This document shows, piece after piece, positions 45,072-53,766 of a DNA stretch of 64,000 bases (positions are counted from its first letter, which is position 1; every line of letters starts with the position of its first letter). Origin of the DNA: Roseateles sp. XES5 (GTDB lineage: Bacteria; Pseudomonadota; Alphaproteobacteria; Rhizobiales; Rhizobiaceae). The position numbers were made by a program, and so were the translations under genes. Under the pieces are notes generated by a model. It was not told the DNA's origin. It searched no databases and was given only the letters and a program-made list of their open reading frames with translations. Location of the stretch: the NCBI RefSeq assembly GCF_020535545.1, contig NZ_CP084752.1:372001-436000 (forward strand), read 5' to 3'.

Positions 45072-46565
45072 ATGAGCGATTTCCTGTTTCCCGGCCGCCA
45101 CGACGACGATCTCGATGGCGATACGCTTCACGAAGAGTGCGGCGTCTTCGGCATTCTCGGCCATCCGGATGCCGCAACGCTGACGGCGCTCGGCCTGCAC
45201 GCGCTCCAGCATCGCGGCCAGGAAGCGGCCGGCATCGTCTCCTTCGACGGCAAGCAGTTCCATACGGAAAAGCACATGGGCCTCGTCGGCGACCACTATA
45301 CGAACCCGGTGACGCTGGCCAAGCTGCCGGGCGACATCGCGGTCGGCCACACGCGCTACTCCACGACCGGGGAGGTGGCGCTGCGCAACGTGCAGCCGCT
45401 CTTCGCCGAACTGGAAGTCGGCGGCATCGCCGTCGCCCATAACGGCAACTTCACCAACGGCCTGACGCTGCGCCGCCAGCTCATCGCCGGCGGGGCGATC
45501 TGTCAGTCGACCTCCGACACGGAAGTCGTGCTCCACCTTGTCGCCCGCTCGCGCTACACCTCCACGACGGACCGCTTCATCGACGCCATCCGCCAGATGG
45601 AAGGCGGCTATTCGATGCTCGGCATCACCCGCACCAAGCTGATCGCCGCGCGCGATCCCACCGGCATCCGTCCGCTCGTCATGGGCGAACTCGACGGCAA
45701 GCCGATCTTCTGCTCGGAAACCTGCGCGCTCGACATCATCGGCGCGAAATATATCCGCGACGTGGAGAACGGCGAGATCATCGTCTGCGAGATCCAGCCG
45801 GACGGCTCGATCAGCATCGAGGCGAAGAAGTCGGGCAATGCCCAGCCGGAACGCCTCTGCCTCTTCGAATATGTCTATTTCGCCCGTCCCGATTCCGTCG
45901 TCGGCGGCCGCAGCGTCTATGTGGCGCGCAAGAACATGGGCATGAACCTTGCCAAGGAGCATCCGGTCGGGGGCGACGTCGTCGTGCCGGTGCCGGACGG
46001 TGGCACCCCGGCCGCGCTCGGCTACGCCCAGGAGATCGGCATCCCGTTCGAATACGGCATCATCCGCAACCACTATGTCGGCCGCACCTTCATCGAGCCG
46101 ACGCAGCAGATCCGCGCCTTCGGCGTCAAGCTGAAGCATTCGGCCAACCGCGCGATGATCGACGGCAAGCGCGTCATCCTCGTCGACGATTCGATCGTGC
46201 GCGGCACGACGTCGCTGAAGATCGTGCAGATGATCCGCGATGCCGGCGCCAAGGAAGTGCATATCCGCGTCGCAAGCCCGATGATCTTCTATCCGGACTT
46301 CTACGGCATCGACACGCCCGACCGCGACAAGCTGCTGGCCAACCAGTACAACGACGTCAAGGCGATGGCGAAATATATCGGCGCGGATTCGCTGGAGTTC
46401 CTGTCCATCGACGGCCTCTACCGCGCCGTCGGCGGCGAGGACCGCAACAATGCCCGCCCGCAATTTACCGACCATTACTTCACCGGCGACTATCCGACGC
46501 GCCTCCTTGACAAAGAAGGCGAGACGATGGGACGGAAGATTTCGGTAATGGCAAGCAACGGATAA
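45072..46565 (+). CDS. purF: Amidophosphoribosyltransferase
   Basis: A 497-residue enzyme, the first step of purine synthesis (PRPP plus glutamine to phosphoribosylamine). Nucleophile Cys23 (DTLHEECGVFGILGH) becomes N-terminal after removal of a propeptide; GLHALQHRGQEAAG and HNGNFTNGLTLR form the glutaminase domain; VILVDDSIVRGTTSLKIV is the PRPP loop. A start at 45072 (MSDFLFPGRHDDD) was chosen; 45030 is an alternative. Downstream SDR gene begins 11 bases after the stop, so they are co-transcribed. Confidence 0.95.
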   Translation: MSDFLFPGRHDDDLDGDTLHEECGVFGILGHPDAATLTALGLHALQHRGQEAAGIVSFDGKQFHTEKHMGLVGDHYTNPVTLAKLPGDIAVGHTRYSTTGEVALRNVQPLFAELEVGGIAVAHNGNFTNGLTLRRQLIAGGAICQSTSDTEVVLHLVARSRYTSTTDRFIDAIRQMEGGYSMLGITRTKLIAARDPTGIRPLVMGELDGKPIFCSETCALDIIGAKYIRDVENGEIIVCEIQPDGSISIEAKKSGNAQPERLCLFEYVYFARPDSVVGGRSVYVARKNMGMNLAKEHPVGGDVVVPVPDGGTPAALGYAQEIGIPFEYGIIRNHYVGRTFIEPTQQIRAFGVKLKHSANRAMIDGKRVILVDDSIVRGTTSLKIVQMIRDAGAKEVHIRVASPMIFYPDFYGIDTPDRDKLLANQYNDVKAMAKYIGADSLEFLSIDGLYRAVGGEDRNNARPQFTDHYFTGDYPTRLLDKEGETMGRKISVMASNG

Positions 46566-46576
46566 TTGAAGGCACC

Positions 46577-47317
46577 ATGAGCATCGACCTGAAAGGCCGC
46601 CTCGCGCTGGTCACCGGCGCGTCGCGCGGTATCGGCTATTTCACCGCCCTTGAACTGGCGAAGGCCGGCGCGCATGTCGTCGCCTGCGCCCGCACCGTCG
46701 GGGGTCTGGAAGAACTGGACGATGCCATCAAGGGCCTCGGCGGCAGCGCGACGCTGGTTCCCTTCGACCTTACCGACATGGCGGCCATCGACAAGCTCGG
46801 CGGCTCGATCTTCGAACGCTGGGGCAAGCTCGACATCCTCGTCGCCAATGCCGGCGTGCTCGGCACGATCTCGCCGATCGGCCATGTCGAGGCGAAGGTC
46901 TTCGAAAAGGTCATGACCATCAACGTCACGGCGACCTGGCGTCTCATCCGCTCGGTCGAGCCGCTGCTGCTGCGCTCGGATGCCAGCCGCGCCGTCATCC
47001 TGTCGTCCAGCGCCGCGCACAAGTGCAAGCCCTTCTGGGGCCCCTACTCCGCCTCCAAGGCGGCCGTGGAAGCGCTCGCCCGTACCTGGGCCGGCGAGAC
47101 CCAGCGCACGGCGCTGCGCATCACCTCGTTCGATCCCGGCGCCACCCGCACCGCCATGCGCGCGCAGGCCGTGCCCGGCGAAGACCCCTCGACGGTGCAG
47201 CACCCCTCGGAGGTGGCGAAAGCCATCCTGCCGCTGCTGGCGCCCGATTTCGCCGAGACCGGCAAGCTCTTCGACATGCGCCAGGGCCGCCTGCTGGACT
47301 ACCGCCTGCCGGAGTGA
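46577..47317 (+). CDS. SDR family oxidoreductase
   Basis: A 246-residue short-chain dehydrogenase. The TGASRGIGYFTALELAKAGA loop binds NAD(P), LVANAGVLGTISP is present, and the active site is Ser (LSSSAAHKCKPFW), Tyr and Lys (GPYSASKAAVEALA). The C-terminus lacks the FabG-type ending and differs from fabG at 29257, so a different substrate is expected; not assigned. Eleven bases after purF with an AAGGCACC site. Found after purF in several rhizobia as far as I recall. Confidence 0.88.
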   Translation: MSIDLKGRLALVTGASRGIGYFTALELAKAGAHVVACARTVGGLEELDDAIKGLGGSATLVPFDLTDMAAIDKLGGSIFERWGKLDILVANAGVLGTISPIGHVEAKVFEKVMTINVTATWRLIRSVEPLLLRSDASRAVILSSSAAHKCKPFWGPYSASKAAVEALARTWAGETQRTALRITSFDPGATRTAMRAQAVPGEDPSTVQHPSEVAKAILPLLAPDFAETGKLFDMRQGRLLDYRLPE

Positions 47318-47340
47318 GCACAACGGCTTTTGCCAGCTTC

Positions 47341-47367
47341 AAAAGGCGCGGGCGACCGCGCCTTTTT
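47341..47367 (+). terminator. Terminator after purF-SDR
   Basis: Stem AAAAGGCGCGG / CCGCGCCTTTT with loop GCGA, then a T run. Confidence 0.8.
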
Positions 47368-47384
47368 CTTTGGGCACGGCCCGC

Positions 47385-47535
47385 CCTCCTCCGTCATGCC
47401 GGACCCGATCCGGCATCCAGCCACCGCGCGTCCGCGCGGTGAGAGGACGCCATCCATCCGCTGAAAGGAGTCTCTTGCGCTCGCAGACGCGAGCGTGCTG
47501 GACCCCGGATCAAGTCCGGGGTGACGGAGGAGAGG
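47385..47535. repeat. Composite palindromic repeat, copy D
   Basis: Same family as copies A and B but with the two inner hairpins in reverse order (CCGCGCG... first, then GCGCTCGC...), so it is inverted relative to them. Bounded by CCTCCTCCGTCA-type and TGACGGAGGAGAGG ends. It shares the 439-base gap 47318-47756 with copy E; the 135 bases between D and E show no gene. Confidence 0.8.
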
Positions 47536-47670
47536 TTTGCGGGAGGGTCGGGTGTTGTGCCGGCTGGATGTCTGACGCGTTCAGCCCTCGGAAGAGATGG
47601 ATGTCTGCTACGTCCTGCTGTGCTCTCGCAAGACTTGCAGCAGGTTCAGCCCACGCCTCTCTCGCCACTC

Positions 47671-47750
47671 CCTCTCCTCCGTCATGCCGGACTTGATCCG
47701 GCATCCAGCCGCCGCGCGTCCGCGCGGCGAGAGGACTCCCATCCGCTTGC
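47671..47750. repeat. Composite palindromic repeat, truncated copy E
   Basis: Left arm only: CCTCTCCTCCGTCA, the outer hairpin and the CCGCGCG hairpin, then it stops about 7 bases before the emrA stop codon. The right arm is missing. Confidence 0.7.
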
Positions 47751-47756
47751 GTGCGT

Positions 47757-48791
47757 CTATTCCACCACCGTCGTCACGACCACCGAAAGCCCCGGCGCGA
47801 GGTATTTGGCAAGGTCCTGGCCCTCGTCGATGGCGATACGCACTGGAATGCGCTGGGCGATCTTGGTGAAGTTGCCGGTGGCGTTGTCGGGGCGGATGAC
47901 GCTGAATTCGGAGCCGGCGGCGGGGGAGAAGCGCTCGACATGGCCCTTCAGCGTCGCGTGCTTGAAGGCGTCCACCATCACCTCGACCTGCTGGCCCGGC
48001 TTGATATAGGCAAGCTGCGTTTCCTTGAAATTGGCGATGACCCAGGTGTCGTGCGGCACGACGGCCATGAGCTGCGTGCCGGCGGCGACATATTGACCGA
48101 GCTTGACGCCGACCTCGCCGACGATGCCGTCGCGCGGCGCCGTGATGGCGGTGTTGGCAAGATCGATCTTGGCGAGCTCCACCGACGCCTCCGCCCCGGC
48201 GACGGCGGCGCGCAGGGAATCGCGGCCGACGATGATGGTCTGGAGGTCCTGGCGGGAAACTTCGAGATTGGCTTCGGCCTGCGAGACGGAGGCTTCGGCC
48301 TGGTCGAGCGTCGTGCGGCTCTGCTCGCGGTCGCTCTGGGTCGCGATGCCCTTGTCGGAGAGTTCCTCGATGCGGTTCCAGCTTTCCTGCGCCCGCCGCT
48401 GCGCGGCCTTCGCGCTGGCAAGCGCCGCGTCGCTCGCGCCGATGCGCGCCTTGGCGGCGTTTTCCTGCTGCTCGGAATTGGCGAGCGCCGCCGTCTGGCT
48501 GGCGAGCGTGGCCTTGGCCTGCTCGACCTTCTGGCGGAAGATGCGGTCGTCGAGACGGGCGAGCACCTGGCCGGCCTTGACGGTCTCGTAATCCTTCACC
48601 GCGACGTCGGTGACATAGCCGGCGAGCTGCGGGCTGATCAGCGTCACGTAGCCGCGCACATAGGCGTTGTCGGTCGTCTGCACGTCGCTGGCGAAGGGCG
48701 GAAGCTGCCAGGCATAGGCGACGACGCCGATGCCGGCGAGGCCGAGCACGACGGCAAGCGCGGTGGCGGTGTTGCGGATGGTGTTCTTCAT
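47757..48791 (-). CDS. HlyD/EmrA family membrane fusion protein
   Basis: A 344-residue periplasmic adaptor anchored by one N-terminal helix (ATALAVVLGLAGIGVVAYAW). After it comes the lipoyl-like half TTDNAYVRGYVTLISPQLAG and YETVKAGQVLARLDD, a long alpha-hairpin coiled coil (about 80-190), the second lipoyl half (ITAPRDGIVGEVGVKLGQYV) and the beta-barrel. This is the EmrA pattern and pairs with the adjacent DHA2-type transporter. An outer-membrane channel is not encoded nearby. ATG at 48791; a TTG three codons upstream overlaps the previous stop. Third gene of the marR-emrB-emrA operon. Confidence 0.9.
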   Translation of the reverse strand: MKNTIRNTATALAVVLGLAGIGVVAYAWQLPPFASDVQTTDNAYVRGYVTLISPQLAGYVTDVAVKDYETVKAGQVLARLDDRIFRQKVEQAKATLASQTAALANSEQQENAAKARIGASDAALASAKAAQRRAQESWNRIEELSDKGIATQSDREQSRTTLDQAEASVSQAEANLEVSRQDLQTIIVGRDSLRAAVAGAEASVELAKIDLANTAITAPRDGIVGEVGVKLGQYVAAGTQLMAVVPHDTWVIANFKETQLAYIKPGQQVEVMVDAFKHATLKGHVERFSPAAGSEFSVIRPDNATGNFTKIAQRIPVRIAIDEGQDLAKYLAPGLSVVVTTVVE

Positions 48792-48796
48792 GTCGG

Positions 48797-50476
48797 TCAA
48801 CCTTCAACGGCCGGCTGCGCCTTGGCGCCGGCCTCTCTGATACGAACGTAAAGCAGGTGGATGGCGAGCGCCGCGGCGGCGGCCACCGCCAGCAGCGCGA
48901 TGACGAGGAACGCGTCGTTATGGGCGAGCACGTTGGCTTCCCGTGTCACCTGCTGGCCGAGCAGCGCGACGCCCTCCGCCTTCAGCACGGCGGGGTCGGT
49001 GATCGTGCGGCCATAGGCGGCGGACAGTTGCGCGATGCGGGTGGCGACCAGCGGATCGGCCAGCGTCATCGCCTCGGCGAGGATGTTCGAGTGGAACTTT
49101 TCCCGCAGCGTGATGAACGAGCCGAACAGCGCCGAGCCGGCAAGGCCCCCGAGGCTCTGCGTCACCAGGAAGACGACGATGAAGCTGAGGATATATTGCG
49201 GCCCCTTGCGCAGCGCCATGGTGAAGCCGGAGGCGATGGCCGGCGGCATGAACAGGCTGCCGCCGGCGGCGATCATCGCCTGGCTGAGATACATGTCGTG
49301 CGGGCGCGTGAGGTTCGTCGCCCGGCTGTCGAGAAAGGCGCCGGCGGCGATCAGCATCAGCGCCACCATGTGGATGCCCGGCTCCCGGCCCGGCTTCATG
49401 ATGGCGGCGCAGAAGAGGCCGCCCACGGCCGTCGCCAGCGTCACCACGCCGTAAAGGCCGGTGAGCTGGTCGTTCTGCAGCCCCGTCACCTGGAAGAAGT
49501 TGCCGGCGACGGCGGTCTGCTCGGCCAGCATCAGGCGGAAGAGCACGAGCACGGCGGCAAAATGCAGAACCTCGCGGCTGACGAGCCAGCGCAGGTCGAT
49601 CAGCGGCTTTTCGCGGTTGAGTTCCAGCACGGCGGCAACGGTCAGCGCGCCGATCATCACGACCAGCAATTCGCCGATCCACTGCGCCTCCATCCACCAG
49701 TAGGTCCGCCCGGTGACGAGGATGACCGCGCCCGAGCCGAAGCCGATGGCGATGAAGAGATAGCTGACGATATCCAGCTTCTCGATGACCTTGGCGCGCG
49801 GAATGGGCGTCAGCGGCAGAAGATAGATCGCCGCGAAGGACAGCATGGCGAGCGCGACTTCGAGATGCAGCAGCGCGCGCACGCCGCCGAGATCGATGAG
49901 GGCGGGCGAGATGAGCCGCGTCAGCGGCGCGGCAAGGCCGATATTGGTCAGCGCCAGCGAGATGCCGACCGTCAGCTTGCGGGCGGGCGAGAAGGCCTCC
50001 AGCATGTAGAGGAAGCCGAGCGAGGAGAGCGGCGCGGCGGCGATGCCGGCGAAGAAGCGCAGCACGATGGCCGAATGCAGGTCCGTGATGAAGATATGCG
50101 CCACGGAGACGACGAGGAAGACGGCGATGCCGAGTTCGGCGAAATGGCGCAGGCCATACTGGTTGCGGATCTTGATGAGCGCCAGCGACAGCGAGGCGTT
50201 GGGCGCCATATAGGCGGCCATCAGCCAGACGGCTTCGGCGCTGGTGGCGCCGAACGGCCCCTGGAGCTGGGGAATGTTGGCGGCGACGAGGTTCATGCCG
50301 AAGCCCTGCGTCAGGGCGAGCAGGGTGGAGGCGGCGATACAGGCGGCGGCGCGGGAGGGTGCGACGGGCGGCGGAGGCGGCGGGGCGGCCGGCGATGGGG
50401 CGGCCGGCTGTTCCGCCGGCAGCTCTGCCGGCTCGTCCTCCGCTTCGCGGGAGCCGGTGGCGGGGACCGTGCTCAT
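48797..50476 (-). CDS. DHA2/EmrB-type MFS multidrug efflux transporter
   Basis: A 559-residue transporter with about 14 helices. The first 45 residues are an unusual Pro/Ala-rich cytoplasmic extension (AAPPPPPPVAPSRAAA). Helix 1 follows (ASTLLALTQGFGMNLVAANI), then LQGPFGATSAEAVWLMAAYM typical of the DHA2 loop. The sequence TPIPRAKVIEKLDIVSYLFI and PGREPGIHMVALMLIAAGAF are later loops. Drug range unknown. Overlaps marR upstream by 4 bases and leaves 5 bases to the fusion-protein gene. Confidence 0.88.
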   Translation of the reverse strand: MSTVPATGSREAEDEPAELPAEQPAAPSPAAPPPPPPVAPSRAAACIAASTLLALTQGFGMNLVAANIPQLQGPFGATSAEAVWLMAAYMAPNASLSLALIKIRNQYGLRHFAELGIAVFLVVSVAHIFITDLHSAIVLRFFAGIAAAPLSSLGFLYMLEAFSPARKLTVGISLALTNIGLAAPLTRLISPALIDLGGVRALLHLEVALAMLSFAAIYLLPLTPIPRAKVIEKLDIVSYLFIAIGFGSGAVILVTGRTYWWMEAQWIGELLVVMIGALTVAAVLELNREKPLIDLRWLVSREVLHFAAVLVLFRLMLAEQTAVAGNFFQVTGLQNDQLTGLYGVVTLATAVGGLFCAAIMKPGREPGIHMVALMLIAAGAFLDSRATNLTRPHDMYLSQAMIAAGGSLFMPPAIASGFTMALRKGPQYILSFIVVFLVTQSLGGLAGSALFGSFITLREKFHSNILAEAMTLADPLVATRIAQLSAAYGRTITDPAVLKAEGVALLGQQVTREANVLAHNDAFLVIALLAVAAAAALAIHLLYVRIREAGAKAQPAVEG

Positions 50477-50928
50477 GCGTCGACGCTTTCCCGACAGCTC
50501 TGGGCGATATTGTCGGCCATGGCGCCGAAGACCTTGACGGTGGTCGCCATGTCGCCGGCGGAAATGCTCTTCAGCACATCGGCGCGCAGCGACCGGGCCA
50601 GATCCAGCACCTCCTCGGCGACCTTCGCGCCATAGACGGTCATGACGATCTGCTTGGCGCGGCGGTCGCCTTCCACGGACTGGCGCTCGATGAAGCCCTG
50701 CTTCTCCATGCCGTCGAGCAGGCGCACCAGCGTCGGCGTCTCGATGTCGAGTTCGTCGGCCAGTTCCCGCTGGTTGAGCTGCGCCCCGCGGCCGAGGATC
50801 AGCAGGGCCCGGGCGCGCGGCAGCGTCAGCCCCCTCTCCTTCACGCGGGCATCGAACAGGGCGCGCATCTTGCGCTGGACACGGGAGAGGTCGTCGAGAA
50901 TGCGCTCGCGCGGATCGGTCATGGTCAT
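50473..50928 (-). CDS. MarR family transcriptional regulator of efflux operon
   Basis: A 151-residue winged-helix repressor. KMRALFDARVKERGLTLPRA then LLILGRGAQLNQRELADELD and the recognition helix DIETPTLVRLLDGMEKQGFI, wing RQSVEGDRRAKQIVMTVYGA. It heads the marR-emrB-emrA operon and most likely represses it, relieved by a drug-like ligand. Two starts are possible (50928 and 50922). The AT-rich, partly palindromic region 50938-50985 right before it is a candidate operator. Confidence 0.88.
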   Translation of the reverse strand: MTMTDPRERILDDLSRVQRKMRALFDARVKERGLTLPRARALLILGRGAQLNQRELADELDIETPTLVRLLDGMEKQGFIERQSVEGDRRAKQIVMTVYGAKVAEEVLDLARSLRADVLKSISAGDMATTVKVFGAMADNIAQSCRESVDA

Positions 50929-50937
50929 CTTGCTAGC

Positions 50938-50985
50938 TCGGGTATAATTAGCTTACTATCTATTTGCTCGCTAGTTAGTCGACCT
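50938..50985 (-). promoter_or_regulatory. AT-rich palindromic region before marR-emrB
   Basis: Unusually AT-rich for this genome. It contains imperfect inverted half-sites TAGTAAG-CTAATTA and repeated CTAGC/GCTAG words. TAGTnAGC-type half-sites are typical of MarR operators. A clear -35/-10 pair was not found by eye. Confidence 0.4.
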
Positions 50986-50989
50986 GCAA

Positions 50990-51030
50990 TAAAAAATCAA
51001 GCCCCGTCCACGGTCGTGAACGGGGCTTTT
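50990..51030 (-). terminator. Terminator of the two-component operon
   Basis: Stem AAGCCCCGT / ACGGGGCTT with a 12-base loop that can pair further (CAC/GTG), followed on the minus strand by GATTTTTTATT. It lies about 60 bases beyond the histidine kinase stop. Confidence 0.8.
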
Positions 51031-51089
51031 GGAAAGCTCACGCGGATGTGATGGCGGCGGGCCGCGTCGGCCGGAAACATCCCGGCCGA

Positions 51090-52427
51090 TCAGGGCGGCA
51101 CGCTGCCCGAAACCGGCAGAACCCGGAAGCGGGCGACGAGACCGGGCCCATCCGCGCGCATGGCGAGCGTGAGCTCTGCGCCCTGCCTGTCGGCCGCCGC
51201 CTTCGCGATTGCCAATCCCAGGCCGCTTCCCTCGCTGTCCTGGGCTCCTGCCCGGAAGAACCGCTCGAAGATACGCGGCATGTCGTCCTGCGCGATGCCG
51301 GGGCCGGTATCGCTGACCTCGATATGGACGTCCCGTTCGGCAACGCGCACCGCAACGTCAACGATTCCGCCCGGCGGGGTATAGCGCACGGCGTTTTCCA
51401 CCAGGTTGTCGAGGACGATTTGGAAATCGGCCAGCGCACCCATCGCAACCGCCTTGTCCTGCCGGGTGATGCCGAGGTCGATGTTCCGGCTTTCGGCCAA
51501 GGGGGTCAGACGCGCGACCGTATCGATCGCCAACCGCACGAGATCGATGGGCTGCGGCGCCGGCGCTGCTTCCCGGGCATCATACCGCGCCAACCGCAAG
51601 AGCTTTCCGACAAGGGCGGTGGCCCTGCCGATCCCTGCATCGAGCTCGGCCAGGCGCTCGGAAAACCGGCCGTCCCGATCGTCATGGCGCAGGTTGTCGA
51701 TCTGAATCTGCAAGGCCGCGAGCGGGGTGCGCAATTCATGGGCCGCATCCGAAATGAACTGCCGCTGGCGATCCAACAGGGCATGAAGCCGCGCGAGCAA
51801 GAGATTGATCGCGCTGACGAACGGAATGACTTCGGCGGGCACCTCGCCGGTCGGAACCGGGACATCCGCCGTGGTGTCCCACATGGCGACCGTACCGGCC
51901 AGGCGGTTGAGCCGCGCCATGATCCGATCGATGATCCAGCCCAATGTCAGCAGGGAAAGGGGAATGAGAACGATGATCGGGAGCGCCGCCTGCAGCGCCG
52001 CACTGGTGGCGAGTTCCTGCCGGACGGTCCTATCCTGGGAGATCTGCACCGTTCGATCCGGCGCGACCAGCGTGTAGACGCGCCAATGGCCCTGGTCGAT
52101 CGCGATATCGGTAAAACCGGTCGCCCGTTGCCGGGGGATTTCGACAGCGGGATGCGATTGCCGCAGCGCGCGGCCGGACGAATCCCAGACTTGAACGACC
52201 AGGTCGTCTTCGGGATCGTACCGTGCGGTGCTGTCCGCGCTCGCTGCCGGTGACGACCGCTCATGGCCGACATAAAGTGCGATCTGCCGCAACTGATTGT
52301 CGAGGAAATCGGCGGCCTCGTTCTGAACGAGGGCGTAGGATGCCGCCGCCGCACAGACGCCGATGATGGCCATCAGGCCGGCTAGCCACAGGAAGGCCGT
52401 GCGACGGATCGACAGCTTCGCCGTCAT
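51090..52427 (-). CDS. Sensor histidine kinase
   Basis: A 445-residue membrane sensor. TM1 is about 11-33 (LWLAGLMAIIGVCAAAASYA), a periplasmic domain of about 115 residues follows, TM2 is about 148-170 (LPIIVLIPLSLLTLGWIIDR), then HAMP. The H box is DAAHELRTPLAALQIQIDNL; the ATP-binding part has NLVENAVRYTPPGG, DTGPGIAQDD and GSGLGLAIAKAAA. The periplasmic domain (FLDNQLRQIALYVGH...) resembles the short sensors of the PmrB/QseC/TctE group. Ligand unknown. Overlaps the response-regulator gene by 4 bases. Confidence 0.92.
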   Translation of the reverse strand: MTAKLSIRRTAFLWLAGLMAIIGVCAAAASYALVQNEAADFLDNQLRQIALYVGHERSSPAASADSTARYDPEDDLVVQVWDSSGRALRQSHPAVEIPRQRATGFTDIAIDQGHWRVYTLVAPDRTVQISQDRTVRQELATSAALQAALPIIVLIPLSLLTLGWIIDRIMARLNRLAGTVAMWDTTADVPVPTGEVPAEVIPFVSAINLLLARLHALLDRQRQFISDAAHELRTPLAALQIQIDNLRHDDRDGRFSERLAELDAGIGRATALVGKLLRLARYDAREAAPAPQPIDLVRLAIDTVARLTPLAESRNIDLGITRQDKAVAMGALADFQIVLDNLVENAVRYTPPGGIVDVAVRVAERDVHIEVSDTGPGIAQDDMPRIFERFFRAGAQDSEGSGLGLAIAKAAADRQGAELTLAMRADGPGLVARFRVLPVSGSVPP

Positions 52428-53080
52428 TTCGGGATCATCCAGCCGGCGCCCCTGATATTGCGGATGATGTCCTTGTCGAACTTGCGCCGCACGTAATGGA
52501 TGAGCACATCGATCGCGTTGCTTTCCACCTCCTCGCCCCAGCCGTAGAGCCGTTCTTCGAGCTGGCTGCGGGAAAGAATGGCTCCGGGACGTTCCAGCAG
52601 CGAATGGAGCAGCGCGAACTCGCGCGCCGGCAATACTTCGCAGGTCCCGCGATAGCGCACCTCATGGCTCGACAGATCAAGTTCGATCTCACGGGTGGCG
52701 AGTACGGATGTCGCCTGGCCGCCATGGCGCCGCAGCACCGCGCGCATGCGCGCCAGCAGTTCCTTCACCTCGAATGGCTTCACCAGATAGTCGTCCGCCC
52801 CCAGGTCGAGCCCGGCGACGCGCTCGTCGAGGCCGTCGCGGGCCGTGATCACCAGAACGGGCCGCTTGTCGCCCCCGCCGCGCAGGCCGCGCAGGATCTC
52901 CAGCCCCGACCGGCCGGGAAGGCCGAGATCGAGCAGCACGAGGCTATGACCGCCGACGGCGGCGGCTTCGCTGCCGGTCTGCCCGTCCCGGACCCAGTCC
53001 GCCGACATGCCGGCATCGCCCAAGGCCCGCACGAGGGCCTGGCCGAGCATGACATCGTCTTCGATCACAAGAACACGCAT
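52424..53080 (-). CDS. OmpR-family response regulator
   Basis: A 218-residue two-domain regulator of the PmrA/QseB type. Receiver: MRVLVIEDDVMLGQALVRAL with acidic pocket (EDD at 7-9), phospho-acceptor Asp51 (LVLLDLGLPGRSG) and conserved Lys in ADDYLVKPFEVKELL. The C-terminal winged helix carries LPAREFALLHSLLERPGAIL and IDVLIHYVRRKFDKDIIRNI. Target sites of this family are direct repeats of about 6 bases spaced by 5, and exactly such a repeat lies upstream at 53162-53178. Forms an operon with the kinase. Confidence 0.93.
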   Translation of the reverse strand: MRVLVIEDDVMLGQALVRALGDAGMSADWVRDGQTGSEAAAVGGHSLVLLDLGLPGRSGLEILRGLRGGGDKRPVLVITARDGLDERVAGLDLGADDYLVKPFEVKELLARMRAVLRRHGGQATSVLATREIELDLSSHEVRYRGTCEVLPAREFALLHSLLERPGAILSRSQLEERLYGWGEEVESNAIDVLIHYVRRKFDKDIIRNIRGAGWMIPK

Positions 53081-53161
53081 GTCCCGAACCTAGTCGAAAC
53101 CCGAGCGCCTGCACAGACTTGCCGCAGGCCGGCCGTCGCCGACGGGACCAAGAAGGCCCCC

Positions 53162-53178
53162 CTAATTCTCAGCTAATT
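53162..53178 (+). promoter_or_regulatory. Predicted response-regulator box
   Basis: CTAATT-CTCAG-CTAATT: a perfect direct hexamer repeat with 5-base spacer (11-base period), the layout bound by PmrA/QseB-type OmpR-family dimers (compare CTTAAT-N5-CTTAAT). It is 58 bases before the ATG at 53237 and 81 bases from the response-regulator start, so it can control both sides. Confidence 0.6.
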
Positions 53179-53236
53179 GAAGCGGCGTAATCCCGGGAGG
53201 TCAATCCTGTTCAGGACAACTCAGGGAAACCCGCCG

Positions 53237-53626
53237 ATGAAACAGATCCTTCTCGCCATCGCGTTGATTGCCGCGCCGGCCGCGGCCTTCACCGCATTTG
53301 AACTCTACGCCAGCAATGTGCCCGCCCAGGCGGCGAACCTTGGCGATCTTTCCTCCTTCAAGGCGATCGTCGCCGACGTTCAGGGCCTTGCCGCCAAGGG
53401 AGACCTCGCCGGGGCGGCAAAGCGCATCACCGACTACGAAACGGCGTGGGACCAGGCCGAGACGGCAATCCGTCCGTTGGATCAGAACGGCTGGAACACG
53501 ATCGATGCCGCCTCCGACGCCGCGCTGAAGGCGCTACGCCAGCCCGACCTGTCGGCCGATGCCGTCAACGGGACGCTCACCGCCCTGATGGCGGCTCTCG
53601 ACCATCCGGACAAGCCCGCTTCCTAG
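53237..53626 (+). CDS. Small secreted helical protein
   Basis: A 129-residue protein with a signal peptide (MKQILLAIALIAAPAAAFTA; likely cleavage after AQA near residue 32). The mature part is all-helical: SFKAIVADVQGLAAKGDLAG, KRITDYETAWDQAETAIRPL, DQNGWNTIDAASDAALKALR. The pattern with acidic residues spaced along helices (DYETAWDQAE) recalls periplasmic helical domains of metal-permease systems, but this is a loose resemblance. It is the first gene right of the predicted response-regulator box and is followed after 140 bases by the COG4705-type gene. The stop codon overlaps a repeat element. ATG at 53237. Confidence 0.75.
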   Translation: MKQILLAIALIAAPAAAFTAFELYASNVPAQAANLGDLSSFKAIVADVQGLAAKGDLAGAAKRITDYETAWDQAETAIRPLDQNGWNTIDAASDAALKALRQPDLSADAVNGTLTALMAALDHPDKPAS

Positions 53627-53727
53627 AGCATTTCCGGTGAAATCCGGTTCGCCGGAAATGCTTTATCTTTTTGTTTCTACAGCATTATCCGACGCCGAAG
53701 CGGTCCCGCTTCGGCTGGAAATGCTCC
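53625..53727. repeat. Palindromic repeat overlapping the stop codon
   Basis: Starts within the TAG stop of the previous gene. AGCATTTCCGG / CCGGAAATGCT form a stem (53627-53662) followed by CTTTTTGTTT; the related word GGAAATGCTCC returns at 53718. Elements with this AGCATTTCCGG...CCGGAAATGCT core recur in rhizobial genomes, from memory. It may also serve as a terminator. Confidence 0.7.
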
Positions 53728-53766
53728 AGGCCGGCTGCCCGCATCGCTCATTCAAGGATATCCGCC

